Shown here: piece by piece, positions 17,681 through 25,073 of the stretch
Layout of the letters: each line of letters begins with the position of its first letter
How positions within the stretch are numbered: the stretch's first letter is position 1
Notes under the pieces: generated by a model
What the model was told of the DNA's origin: nothing
The model's database searches: none
What the model saw: only the letters and a program-made list of their open reading frames with translations
Position numbers and translations under genes: made by a program
Assembly: GCA_965214695.1 (NCBI GenBank)
Contig: OZ243967.1
Location: 3,162,001 to 3,226,000 of the forward strand
Origin: JAPOXR01 sp965214695
GTDB lineage: Bacteria > Pseudomonadota > Alphaproteobacteria > Rhodobacterales > Rhodobacteraceae
Direction of reading: 5' to 3'
Length of the DNA stretch: 64,000 bases

Positions 17681-18585
17681 GACGATACCAGGGCATATGG
17701 CCGGTCGCCCCGACCATCTTCCGGGACGATGGCGCCCTCGACCAGGGTGGGCAGCGCCGCGCCCTCGATTGCATGATCGCCCAGGGGGTGGACGGGATTT
17801 GCATTCTTGCCAACTATTCCGAGCAGTTCCTGCTCTCCGATGACGAGCGCGAGCAGCTGGCCCGGCTTTGCATCGAGCATGTCGATGGCCGGACCCCGGT
17901 GATCGTGACAGTCAGCCATTTTTCCACCAGGATTGCCGCTTCCCGCGCTCGCATGGCCAGGGAAATTGGCGCAGCGGCGGTGATGATGATGGCGCCCTAT
18001 CACGGTGCATTGCTCAAGGGCACACCGCAGCAAACCCGGGAGCAGTTTGCCAGGGTAGGCGAGGTCGGAATTCCCATCATGCTGCAGGACGCGCCGCTGT
18101 CGGGTGTCGATCTGCCGGTCGCGTTGCTGGCTGCCATGGCCCGTGACATCGAAATGCTGAAACTGTTCAAGATCGAATGCCCCGGCACCGCCGACAAGCT
18201 GCGACAACTGCTCAGCGAAGCAGGCGACGCGGTGGAAGGACCCTTCGACGGGGAGGAGGGGATTACCCTGCTCGCCGATCTCGAGGCCGGTGCCACTGGC
18301 TCGATGACCTCGGCGCTGATTCCAGACCTGATCCGGCCGGTCATCATGTCATATCTCGACGGCGACATCGCCGGCGCCGGCGCCGCCTATGCCAGCGTCC
18401 TTCCGGTCATCAACCACGAAAACCGTCAATGCGGATTCAGGGCAACCAAGGAGGCGATGCTGGCCGGGGGAATCATCGAGTCGGCATTCTGCCGGCACCC
18501 GATTCCGCCATTGCACCCGGTTGCCAGGGACCGCCTGCTGGCATTGATGCGACCATTGGACCCGCTGATCCTGCGTCGGGCGTAA
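17677..18585 (+). CDS. DapA/NAL-family aldolase, probable 2-keto-3-deoxy acid aldolase
   Basis: This 302-residue class I aldolase of the dihydrodipicolinate synthase superfamily has a Schiff-base Lys165 (LKLFKIECPGT). The usual catalytic Tyr of the PxxxYNxP strand is absent: the aligned strand reads IPIMLQDAPLSG, with Gln-Asp replacing Tyr-Asn. The N-terminal keto-acid site GVDGICILANYSEQ also differs from the classic GTTGE. It is therefore unlikely to be a biosynthetic DapA. As partner of the upstream dehydratase it probably cleaves a 2-keto-3-deoxy sugar acid to pyruvate and an aldehyde. Confidence 0.85.
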   Translation: MRRYQGIWPVAPTIFRDDGALDQGGQRRALDCMIAQGVDGICILANYSEQFLLSDDEREQLARLCIEHVDGRTPVIVTVSHFSTRIAASRARMAREIGAAAVMMMAPYHGALLKGTPQQTREQFARVGEVGIPIMLQDAPLSGVDLPVALLAAMARDIEMLKLFKIECPGTADKLRQLLSEAGDAVEGPFDGEEGITLLADLEAGATGSMTSALIPDLIRPVIMSYLDGDIAGAGAAYASVLPVINHENRQCGFRATKEAMLAGGIIESAFCRHPIPPLHPVARDRLLALMRPLDPLILRRA

Positions 18586-19301
18586 TGGGCGGCTCCGGGC
18601 AGGATATCAGGACCTTGGTCAGCCGGGAGACGCGGGTCCCGCCGCGGCGCAGCCTGGCGGAAGAGGCGGCGGACGCGTTGCGGGACTTGATCCTGGTGGA
18701 AAAGTTGGCGCCGGGAACGCCGGTTCGGGAGCGGGATTTGGCGGCAGGGCTCGGGATCAGCCGCACGCCGCTGAAGGAAGCCCTGCGGATCCTGGAATTC
18801 GAGGGGCTGATCGAATTTGGCCCGACCCGGCGACCAAGGGTGGCCAACCCGTCGCTGGAGGAGTTGTCGCAGAACATCACCGTGCTCGGTGCGCTGGAGG
18901 GTCTGGCCGGCGAGACGGCCTGCAGCCTGGCGCCCGACGAGGAAATCGCCGGCATTGGCCAGATCAATGACCGCCTCAATGCACTGTCGGAGAACGTGCA
19001 GGATCTCGAGTTCTTCCGGCTGGACATGGCGTTTCACGACGCGATCGTCAGCGCCTCGAACAATTCGGCGCTGGCCGCCACGCACCGGCAGTTCAATGCC
19101 AAACTGTGGCGGGCGCGTTTCATGTCGTCCCGCCAGGTCGACCGGCGGGCCAACACGCTGGCGGAACATTGCACGATCGTCGATGCGTTGCTCGCCCGCA
19201 AGCCACGCAAGACCGCCACCGCGCTTCGAGACCATCTGAGGAGCACCATCCGCAACATCACGCGAAGTCTTGCAGGAGCGCCCCCGACAGGGGTCGGGTG
19301 A
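18585..19301 (+). CDS. GntR-family transcriptional regulator (FCD/FadR subfamily)
   Basis: The 238-residue regulator has an N-terminal winged helix-turn-helix (RSLAEEAADALRDLILVEKL; ERDLAAGLGISRTPLKEALR) and an all-helical FCD effector domain. Likely metal-site His residues are in FRLDMAFHDAIV, LAEHCTIVDAL and ALRDHLRSTI. ATG 18585 shares a base with the aldolase stop (TAATG), so it is the last gene of the dehydratase operon. FCD regulators are usually catabolic repressors relieved by an organic acid and bind short palindromes of the TGGTATACCA type. Such a palindrome sits in the tctC promoter. Confidence 0.92.
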   Translation: MGGSGQDIRTLVSRETRVPPRRSLAEEAADALRDLILVEKLAPGTPVRERDLAAGLGISRTPLKEALRILEFEGLIEFGPTRRPRVANPSLEELSQNITVLGALEGLAGETACSLAPDEEIAGIGQINDRLNALSENVQDLEFFRLDMAFHDAIVSASNNSALAATHRQFNAKLWRARFMSSRQVDRRANTLAEHCTIVDALLARKPRKTATALRDHLRSTIRNITRSLAGAPPTGVG

Positions 19302-19371
19302 GTTCCACAACTCATGCCAGGCGGCGCAGGTCCGGTCGCTCAGGCAGGGGCGTGTCCGGTGTCAGCGGCGT

Positions 19372-20406
19372 TCAGTTCCCGCTGGTCGTGACTCCGGCCA
19401 TGGCATCACGGTTGCTGGCCATGTTCAGGCACATGGTGAAGGCGTTCCTGGCCGGTGCCGGATTGGCCAGGTTCCGGCCAGCGATGTCGAATGCGGTTCC
19501 GTGAGCCGGCGTGGTCAATGGCACCGGCAGGCCGGCCAGTACCGATACGCCGCGATCAAATCCGAGCAACTTGATCGCGATCTGGCCCTGATCGTGATAC
19601 ATGGTCACGACCGCGTCATACTCACCATCCCGAACCTTGAGCCACAGCGTATCTGCCGGCAGCGGGCCGACCACGGCAATCTGCTTCTTCCGGGCCCGCT
19701 CGACAGCCGGGCGGATCACGCGAATTTCCTCGTCTCCCATCAGCCCTCCATCCCCGGCATGCGGATTGTATGCCGCAACCACGATGCGTGGCCACCGGTA
19801 GCCAGCTTTCCTGAGAGTCCGGTCGGTCAATTCGATCCTCTGTTCGATCTTCTCGATGGTCAGCAATTCGGGCACGTCCTTCATGGCCACATGGCTGGTG
19901 ACCCGCCCGTTCCACATGCCGTTGGCGACATTGAATTCGCTGGCCGGGCTGTCGGTCCCGAAGAAGTCGCGGGCAAATCCCAGCTCGTCGGCAAAGTCGT
20001 TTCCGCCGAGATGCATCGATTCCTTGTTGAAGGGCATGAAGACGATTCCGTCGACAACCCCATCCCGGGAAAGTTCGAATGCCCGTCGCAACCCCTCGAT
20101 CGAACTCAGCCCCCCTGCGGCCGATACCTTTCCGACCGGTACCTCGCCGATACCCTCGATGGCCAGGTCGAGATGCAGGAGCCCGCCAGCGGCAAAGTCG
20201 ATTTCAGCATTCGGTTCGGCATGCCGGATGCCGCCGACCGCAAGGCCGGTCTGTTCCAATCCCCGGGCCAGGATCTCCGGCGCGCCGATGGCCAGCAGGT
20301 TGGCCGATGACCGGACCGTCTGGTCATCGATGAGCTTCACCAGCAATTCGGGTCCGATCCCCGCCGGATCGCCCTGCACCAGGGCAATGGCGGGCCTGGC
20401 GCTCAT
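19372..20406 (-). CDS. PdxA2-type NAD-dependent dehydrogenase (4-hydroxythreonine-4-phosphate dehydrogenase family)
   Basis: The ~344-residue protein has the PdxA-family metal-binding His residues in VTSHVAMKDV, YNPHAGDGG and MYHDQGQI, and GDPAGIGPELLVKL at the N-terminus. Paralogues outside B6 synthesis (PdxA2/DenD type) oxidise and decarboxylate 4-phospho-sugar acids such as erythronate derivatives. The catabolic neighbourhood favours that use over pyridoxal synthesis. ATG 20406 is preferred over an in-frame GTG at 20412 because a GGGGGCG lies 6-12 bp upstream. It is the last gene of the tct operon and its start overlaps the stop of a small ORF (20403-20525). Confidence 0.85.
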   Translation of the reverse strand: MSARPAIALVQGDPAGIGPELLVKLIDDQTVRSSANLLAIGAPEILARGLEQTGLAVGGIRHAEPNAEIDFAAGGLLHLDLAIEGIGEVPVGKVSAAGGLSSIEGLRRAFELSRDGVVDGIVFMPFNKESMHLGGNDFADELGFARDFFGTDSPASEFNVANGMWNGRVTSHVAMKDVPELLTIEKIEQRIELTDRTLRKAGYRWPRIVVAAYNPHAGDGGLMGDEEIRVIRPAVERARKKQIAVVGPLPADTLWLKVRDGEYDAVVTMYHDQGQIAIKLLGFDRGVSVLAGLPVPLTTPAHGTAFDIAGRNLANPAPARNAFTMCLNMASNRDAMAGVTTSGN

Positions 20407-20525
20407 CGACACCGCCCCCGGTGCCGGGCATCCGGTTGGCTGCGGCCGGGCATTGCCGGGGCGGCCGCGAGCAAACCGGCGGTCACCCGGTTGTCACGGT
20501 GCGGGGCGAGGCAGGTATTGGGCAT
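20403..20525 (-). CDS. Candidate small ORF (40 codons) between tctA and the pdxA2-type gene
   Basis: ATG 20525 follows a near-perfect Shine-Dalgarno sequence (AAGGAGGAG), better than that of the pdxA2-type gene. The frame runs 40 codons (begins MPNTCLAPHRDN) and ends with a TGA overlapping the next ATG (ATGA at 20403-20406). It could be a short translated leader coupling pdxA2 translation to tctA, or the remnant of an N-terminal region. No homology is recognised. Composition does not prove coding. Confidence 0.35.
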   Translation of the reverse strand: MPNTCLAPHRDNRVTAGLLAAAPAMPGRSQPDARHRGRCR

Positions 20526-20551
20526 GACTCCTCCTTTCCGGATTTGGGACG

Positions 20552-22027
20552 CTATGTCCGGCCTCGCCACAGCCGCCACAGCGGCGGACCAAGCAGCACG
20601 GTGCCGGTTAGTAGCAGGAAGAACAGGGTCAATGGACGGGTGAACATCAACCACCATTTTTCGTCCAGCATCACCATGGACTGACCGAGACGCTGTTCCA
20701 GCATTCCGCCCAGGATCAACCCGATGGCCAGTGGCACGACCGAAAACCCGTAGCGGCGCATGAAGAAACCGAGCACCCCCGAGACCAGCGCCACCCAAAC
20801 GTCGAACATCGACTGGTCGAGAGCATAGGCCCCGACCACGGAAAACACGAACACGCAAGGCCACAGCACCGGAACCGGTATCAGGGTCACCCTGGCAAAT
20901 ATCCTGGCGCCCCGCAAACCGGCAACAAAGAACAGGATGTTCACCAGCAGCATCGACCAGAAGATGGCATAGGCAAAATCTGCCTGCTCGGTGAACATGG
21001 CCGGCCCGGGTCGCAGCCCGTGGACCAGCAACCCGGCCAGGATGACCGCCGCCGTCGCACTTCCCGGAATCCCCAGGGCGAGAGTTGGGACCATGGCGCC
21101 GCCGGTGGCGGCATTGTTGGCGGCTTCCGAACCGGCGACACCCTCGATTGCACCCTTGCCGAATTCCTCGGGCGTGCGGGACCACCTCTTGGCCTCGCTA
21201 TAGCCGATCATGGAGGCCACGGTGGCGCCTTCAGCTGGCAGGATGCCGATGAAGGTTCCGATGCCGGAGGATCGGGCAATGGCCCGCCACGACTTCCGGT
21301 AATCGTCAAGGCTCGGCAGCCGGACGGATTTCATCAATATCCGTTCGCGGCGAATGTCCAGCCGGGAAGACTGCACCAGCAATTCGGAGATGCCGAACAC
21401 GCCGATCATGACCGGGACAAACCCGATGCCCTCGTAGAGTTCATAGGTGCCGAAGGTGAAGCGTTCGACCGTGGTCAAATTGTCGACGCCGACCAGGGCA
21501 AGGAAGATGCCAAGCCCGCCGGCGATCAGGTTCCGCAACGGCGAGCCGTCGCCAATGGTGGCGAGCATCGACAGCCCGAAGAGGGTGAGGGCAAAATACT
21601 CCGGCGGCGAGAAATGGTAGGCGGCCCGTGCCAGCAGCGGCGCCGCAAGCATGAGGCAGATGACGCTGACGATTCCCCCGACCGTCGAGGCGACAACGGC
21701 CATTCCCAGTGCCCGTCCGGCCTCGCCGCGCTGGGCGAGGGGATAGCCATCGAGGCAGGTTGTGGCGCTGGCCGCGGTGCCGGGCGTGTTGATCAGGATG
21801 GCGGTGATGGCGCCGGCAAAGGTGGCAGAACAGTAGATGGCGGTCAGGATGGCGATGGCCGGAACCGGATCCATGGTCAGCGTGAAGGGCAGCAGCAGCG
21901 CGGCGCCGGTAGTCGCATTGAGGCCGGGAAGCGCGCCGATTACGACGCCGCCGATGGTGGCGGCAACGAGCAGCAGAAGCAGGCCGGGATCGGTCAGGGA
22001 CAGGGCGCCGTTCAGGAACGCGTCCAT
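20552..22027 (-). CDS. tctA: Tripartite tricarboxylate transporter, large permease TctA
   Basis: The 491-residue polytopic protein has the TctA signatures GALPGLNATTGAALLLPFTL and INTPGTAASATTCLDGYPLA, the internal repeat motif FIGILPAEGATVASMIGYSE, and TGGAMVPTLALGIPGSATAA. It forms the inner-membrane channel of a TTT carboxylate importer driven by ion gradients. The gene follows tctB by 3 bp. Given the sugar-acid enzymes next door the cargo is likely a hydroxylated or sugar acid rather than citrate; this is inference. Confidence 0.95.
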   Translation of the reverse strand: MDAFLNGALSLTDPGLLLLLVAATIGGVVIGALPGLNATTGAALLLPFTLTMDPVPAIAILTAIYCSATFAGAITAILINTPGTAASATTCLDGYPLAQRGEAGRALGMAVVASTVGGIVSVICLMLAAPLLARAAYHFSPPEYFALTLFGLSMLATIGDGSPLRNLIAGGLGIFLALVGVDNLTTVERFTFGTYELYEGIGFVPVMIGVFGISELLVQSSRLDIRRERILMKSVRLPSLDDYRKSWRAIARSSGIGTFIGILPAEGATVASMIGYSEAKRWSRTPEEFGKGAIEGVAGSEAANNAATGGAMVPTLALGIPGSATAAVILAGLLVHGLRPGPAMFTEQADFAYAIFWSMLLVNILFFVAGLRGARIFARVTLIPVPVLWPCVFVFSVVGAYALDQSMFDVWVALVSGVLGFFMRRYGFSVVPLAIGLILGGMLEQRLGQSMVMLDEKWWLMFTRPLTLFFLLLTGTVLLGPPLWRLWRGRT

Positions 22028-22030
22028 GGC

Positions 22031-22486
22031 CTAACCGTACCAGAGATTGGTCAGCGCACCGCGGGGAAAGCGGATCTCGAAGACCTGGTCAAAGAGGAAG
22101 AAGATCAGGGTCGGCACCACCAGGCCGACCAGGGCCAGGATCGTCAGCCGCCTTTCACCCCACAGGGCGGCGAGTGCCGCGGCAAATACGGCCAGGGCCA
22201 GGATGAAATCCACCGCCGTCACCAGCGCAAAGACCAGGAAAACCGCCAGCGTGCCGATGGTTCTCCCCTGCAACCGCTCACGCACCGTGATCGGGTCAAA
22301 CCACGCCATGGCGAGGGTAAGGCAGATGATGAGACCGAGCAGCAGCTGCGGAAAATCTGACGGCTGCATGCCGCGCTTGAGGATCGGGGGCATGTCCCTG
22401 AAGGTCGTGGACATCCAGAACGCCGCCACGCAGAAGGCGATGATGATTGCCGGAACCAGGAAGCGTTCAACCCGTCCGCCTCGCAT
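22031..22486 (-). CDS. tctB: Tripartite tricarboxylate transporter, small permease TctB
   Basis: The product has about 151 residues and four predicted membrane helices (FLVPAIIIAFCVAAFWMSTT; DFPQLLLGLIICLTLAMAW; IGTLAVFLVFALVTAVDFIL; LTILALVGLVVPTLIFFLF), the TctB layout. The start is uncertain: ATG 22486 gives the usual family length, while an in-frame TTG at 22543 would add 19 residues. The stop is 3 bp before tctA. Confidence 0.87.
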   Translation of the reverse strand: MRGGRVERFLVPAIIIAFCVAAFWMSTTFRDMPPILKRGMQPSDFPQLLLGLIICLTLAMAWFDPITVRERLQGRTIGTLAVFLVFALVTAVDFILALAVFAAALAALWGERRLTILALVGLVVPTLIFFLFDQVFEIRFPRGALTNLWYG

Positions 22487-22567
22487 GTCGGATGTCTTGG
22501 GCAATGTCGTCAGACCGATTGGCAAATGGGCGCGGCCGGCCAAGGCCCGCCGCGCCCCGGGCCAAGT

Positions 22568-23542
22568 CTATTCGATGAAGCCGAGTTCTTTCAGCGCCGC
22601 CGACATTTCATTGACAGTCGTCTGAATCTGCGGTCCCCAGACATCGGAGCCGGCAACCGAGCTTGCATCAAGTCCAACCGAAGTCAGGAATCCCTGGTAG
22701 ACCCCATGGTTCATCGCCTTGAGCAATGCCGTTTCGATCTTCTCGGCAATCTCCGGCGGTGTGTCGGCATGGACGGCAAATCCGCGCACCGTCGAGAAAC
22801 TCACCGGAATGCCAAGTTCCTTGGCAGTCGGAACGTCGGGGATTTTCGACATCCTTTCGTCGGCCAGGACGACTGTCGGGCAAATCTCGCCGGCATCAAT
22901 CTGCGCGCTGGCCTCGGCGAGATTCAGGACCCCGGCATCAACGGCGCCGGCAACGAGTTGGGTCGCCAGTTCACCGCCGCCATCGAATGGCAGCATCTTT
23001 GGCGTCATCAGGTTGCCCTTCTTGGCAAACATGAAGGCTGACACGTCATCGATATTGCCAAGATGGGTCACGCCATAGGTAATCGGCGCTTCCTTCTGCC
23101 TGGCAACGAAGTCCTCGGCACCGTCATAGCTGCCGCATTTGGTCATCAGGATCTGCGGATCGTCGGTCCCGCGGGCGATCGGGCGCAACTCCTCGATCAT
23201 CATCCCCCCCTGGCCCTTGGCCATGACCGCGGCGTGACCAACGGTGAAGGTCAGGATGGTGTAGCCGTCAGCCGGAACGGTCCGGTAATATTCGAGCGCC
23301 GCCGCACCGCCGCCGCCTCTCTTGTTGACGACAACCATGTCCTGGCCGAGTTCACGGCGGGCACGCAGCATCATCATGCGGGTGGTCACATCGGTGCCGC
23401 CGCCATGCCCGGCATGGGTGACAACCTCCACGGTCTTCGACGGATACTCGTCCGCCGTTGCGGTTCCGCTGACCACGGGCAGCAAGGCGATGGCAGCGGC
23501 CAACACCGTGACCTGCGTGCGGAAGGCAAATGGTCTGTTCAT
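22568..23542 (-). CDS. tctC: Tripartite tricarboxylate transporter, periplasmic binding protein TctC
   Basis: The 324-residue protein has a signal peptide of about 30 residues (ALLPVVSGTATADEYPSK) and a Bug/TctC solute-binding fold (VEVVTHAGHGGGTDVTTR; VVVNKRGGGGAAALEYYRTV). It captures the substrate for the TctBA permease. ATG 23542 follows AAGGAGAAACCA. It is the first gene of the operon and its promoter contains a perfect palindrome (see 23592-23613). TctC-type receptors bind many carboxylates, so the ligand cannot be read from sequence. Confidence 0.94.
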   Translation of the reverse strand: MNRPFAFRTQVTVLAAAIALLPVVSGTATADEYPSKTVEVVTHAGHGGGTDVTTRMMMLRARRELGQDMVVVNKRGGGGAAALEYYRTVPADGYTILTFTVGHAAVMAKGQGGMMIEELRPIARGTDDPQILMTKCGSYDGAEDFVARQKEAPITYGVTHLGNIDDVSAFMFAKKGNLMTPKMLPFDGGGELATQLVAGAVDAGVLNLAEASAQIDAGEICPTVVLADERMSKIPDVPTAKELGIPVSFSTVRGFAVHADTPPEIAEKIETALLKAMNHGVYQGFLTSVGLDASSVAGSDVWGPQIQTTVNEMSAALKELGFIE

Positions 23543-23591
23543 TGGTTTCTCCTTGAGATTCTGGCTCAGGTGACCACAGGGTCACCGAAAC

Positions 23592-23613
23592 AATATTTGG
23601 TATACCAAATATT
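23592..23613 (-). promoter_or_regulatory. Perfect 22-bp palindrome in the tctC promoter, probable GntR operator
   Basis: The 22 bp are fully self-complementary; the inner 20 are ATATTTGGTATACCAAATAT. On the minus strand a TTGACT lies just upstream, with 15 bp before TATACC, so the palindrome spans the expected -10 region. It is about 50 bp from the tctC ATG. TTGGTATACCAA is a typical site for FCD-type GntR repressors, and the only such regulator in the window is encoded 4.3 kb away at 18585. Confidence 0.75.
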
Positions 23614-23908
23614 GCCACCAGTCAATTTTCCGAAGACCGAAGGGGCCAAACAGGGACACCGGCCAGTGTCGTTTCGACCCCCAGCGCCGTCAGGCGATAA
23701 TCAGCAGGCCAGGATCGCGGCGGCAAGACCGATCATCGCGGCGATTGCCAGCAATAGCCGGGTTACGCGCTATACTATCAGGAAAGCCGTATTGTCTCAT
23801 TGCGCGTGGAGCCGCTGGGGATGCCTCTCCCGACTGCAGATGCCCGCAAATCGACATCGCCCGACCGGAAGGCAGTCCAGCCGAATCAAGGGCGACGACA
23901 ATTGGTGA
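23614..23908. other. Intergenic region between the tct promoter and the sdhB 3' end
   Basis: This is the 3' side of the sdh operon and the 5' side of the tct operon, both on the minus strand. A short hydrophobic stretch (RLLLAIAAMIGLAAAILAC, minus strand, ending near 23695) is preceded by an in-frame stop and has no usable start, so it is not called as a gene. No clear terminator hairpin was found. Confidence 0.3.
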
Positions 23909-24691
23909 TCAGATCTTCCGTTCGACCATCATTTTCTTGATTTCGGCGATGGCCTTGGCCGGATTCAATCCCTTCGGACAGGTCTGGGCACAGTTGAGGA
24001 TGGTATGACAACGGTAGAGCTTGAAAGGGTCCTCCAGGTCGTCGAGCCGCTCGCCGGTCGATTCGTCGCGGCTGTCGATCAGCCACCTGTAGGCGTGCAA
24101 CAGGGCAGCCGGGCCGAGATAACGGTCGCTGTTCCACCAGTAGCTCGGGCAGGAGGCCGAGCAGCAGGCGCACATGACGCATTCGTAGAGACCATCGAGT
24201 TTCTTCCGGTCACCGACCGATTGCTTCCACTCGGCTTGCGGCCGATTGGTCCGGGTCTCGAGCCACGGCATCACCGAGGCGTGCTGGGCATAGAAATGGG
24301 TCAGGTCAGGAACAAGATCCTTGATGACCGGCAGGTGGGGAAGCGGGTAGACACGCACGCGCTTGCGGATCTCGTCAATCCCCTTGATGCAGGCCAGCGA
24401 GTTGCCGCCATCGATGTTCATCGAGCACGACCCGCAAATCCCTTCGCGGCATGAACGCCTGAAGGTCAGGGTCGGGTCGATTTCGTTCTTGATCTTGATC
24501 AGCGCATCAAGAACCATTGGGCCGCAATCATCCACATCCACGAAATAAGTGTCCATCCGCGGGTTCTCGCCCGAATCCGGGTCCCACCGGTAGATGGCGA
24601 ATTCACGGATCTGGCCCGATGATCCGGGTTTGGGCCAAGTCTTCCCGACCTGGACCCGAGAATTCTTCGGAAGTGCCAATTCGACCATCAT
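23909..24691 (-). CDS. sdhB: Succinate dehydrogenase iron-sulfur subunit
   Basis: The 260-residue protein carries three Fe-S clusters and passes electrons from SdhA to the membrane anchors. The 2Fe-2S ligands are in RRSCREGICGSCSMNIDGG, the 4Fe-4S ligands in CVMCACCSASCPSYWW, and the 3Fe-4S ligands in RCHTILNCAQTCPKGLNPAK. It is the last gene of mch-sdhC-sdhD-sdhA-lipoprotein-sdhB and is separated from sdhA by a small lipoprotein gene. Confidence 0.97.
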   Translation of the reverse strand: MMVELALPKNSRVQVGKTWPKPGSSGQIREFAIYRWDPDSGENPRMDTYFVDVDDCGPMVLDALIKIKNEIDPTLTFRRSCREGICGSCSMNIDGGNSLACIKGIDEIRKRVRVYPLPHLPVIKDLVPDLTHFYAQHASVMPWLETRTNRPQAEWKQSVGDRKKLDGLYECVMCACCSASCPSYWWNSDRYLGPAALLHAYRWLIDSRDESTGERLDDLEDPFKLYRCHTILNCAQTCPKGLNPAKAIAEIKKMMVERKI

Positions 24692-24760
24692 CCATCCCCT
24701 TTGCGCCGGCCGGATTTGCGGCGATACCCATGCTCCGAAAGCCGGGCTCCGGTCCCGGTC

Positions 24761-25072
24761 TCAACTCCCACTGACAATCTCCGAATAGGAGCGGTCCGGG
24801 CGGTGGCCCGAATGCTTGATGACGCATTCCTCGAAAACATCGTCCGGGTTGCGGCCAGCCAGGTAATCCTCGGTGAACTCGATCGAGAAACTGGACATGA
24901 CGCCCTTGTGCGAATCAACGCCGAGACCGATCGACGTGGCTGGCGACGATGCCTTGCGAGCGGGCTCCATGCAGGTTGCCATGGCCCGTTCGACCGAAAC
25001 CGGCTCCGGATCATCGCAGGCGGCGAGCGTGGCGACAATGGCCAGGCCGATCCAGTGCAGCTTCCCTTTCAT
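24761..25072 (-). CDS. Small lipoprotein encoded between sdhA and sdhB
   Basis: The 103-residue product starts at ATG 25072, only 1 bp after the sdhA stop. It has a lipoprotein signal peptide (KLHWIGLAIVATLAAC, lipobox LAAC, Cys at residue 19). The mature part is small and soluble, with Cys residues in RAMATCMEP and VFEECVIKHSG that could form a disulfide. No family is recognised. I recall uncharacterised small genes at this position in some Rhodobacterales sdh operons but cannot confirm it here. Tight coupling to sdhA suggests co-expression; a role in complex II assembly is only a guess. Confidence 0.75.
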   Translation of the reverse strand: MKGKLHWIGLAIVATLAACDDPEPVSVERAMATCMEPARKASSPATSIGLGVDSHKGVMSSFSIEFTEDYLAGRNPDDVFEECVIKHSGHRPDRSYSEIVSGS

Positions 25073-25073
25073 G

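Noticed and set aside
23690..23765. A short hydrophobic minus-strand peptide downstream of sdhB's stop region.
   Set aside because: It is preceded by an in-frame stop and lacks a start codon, so it is not a gene.
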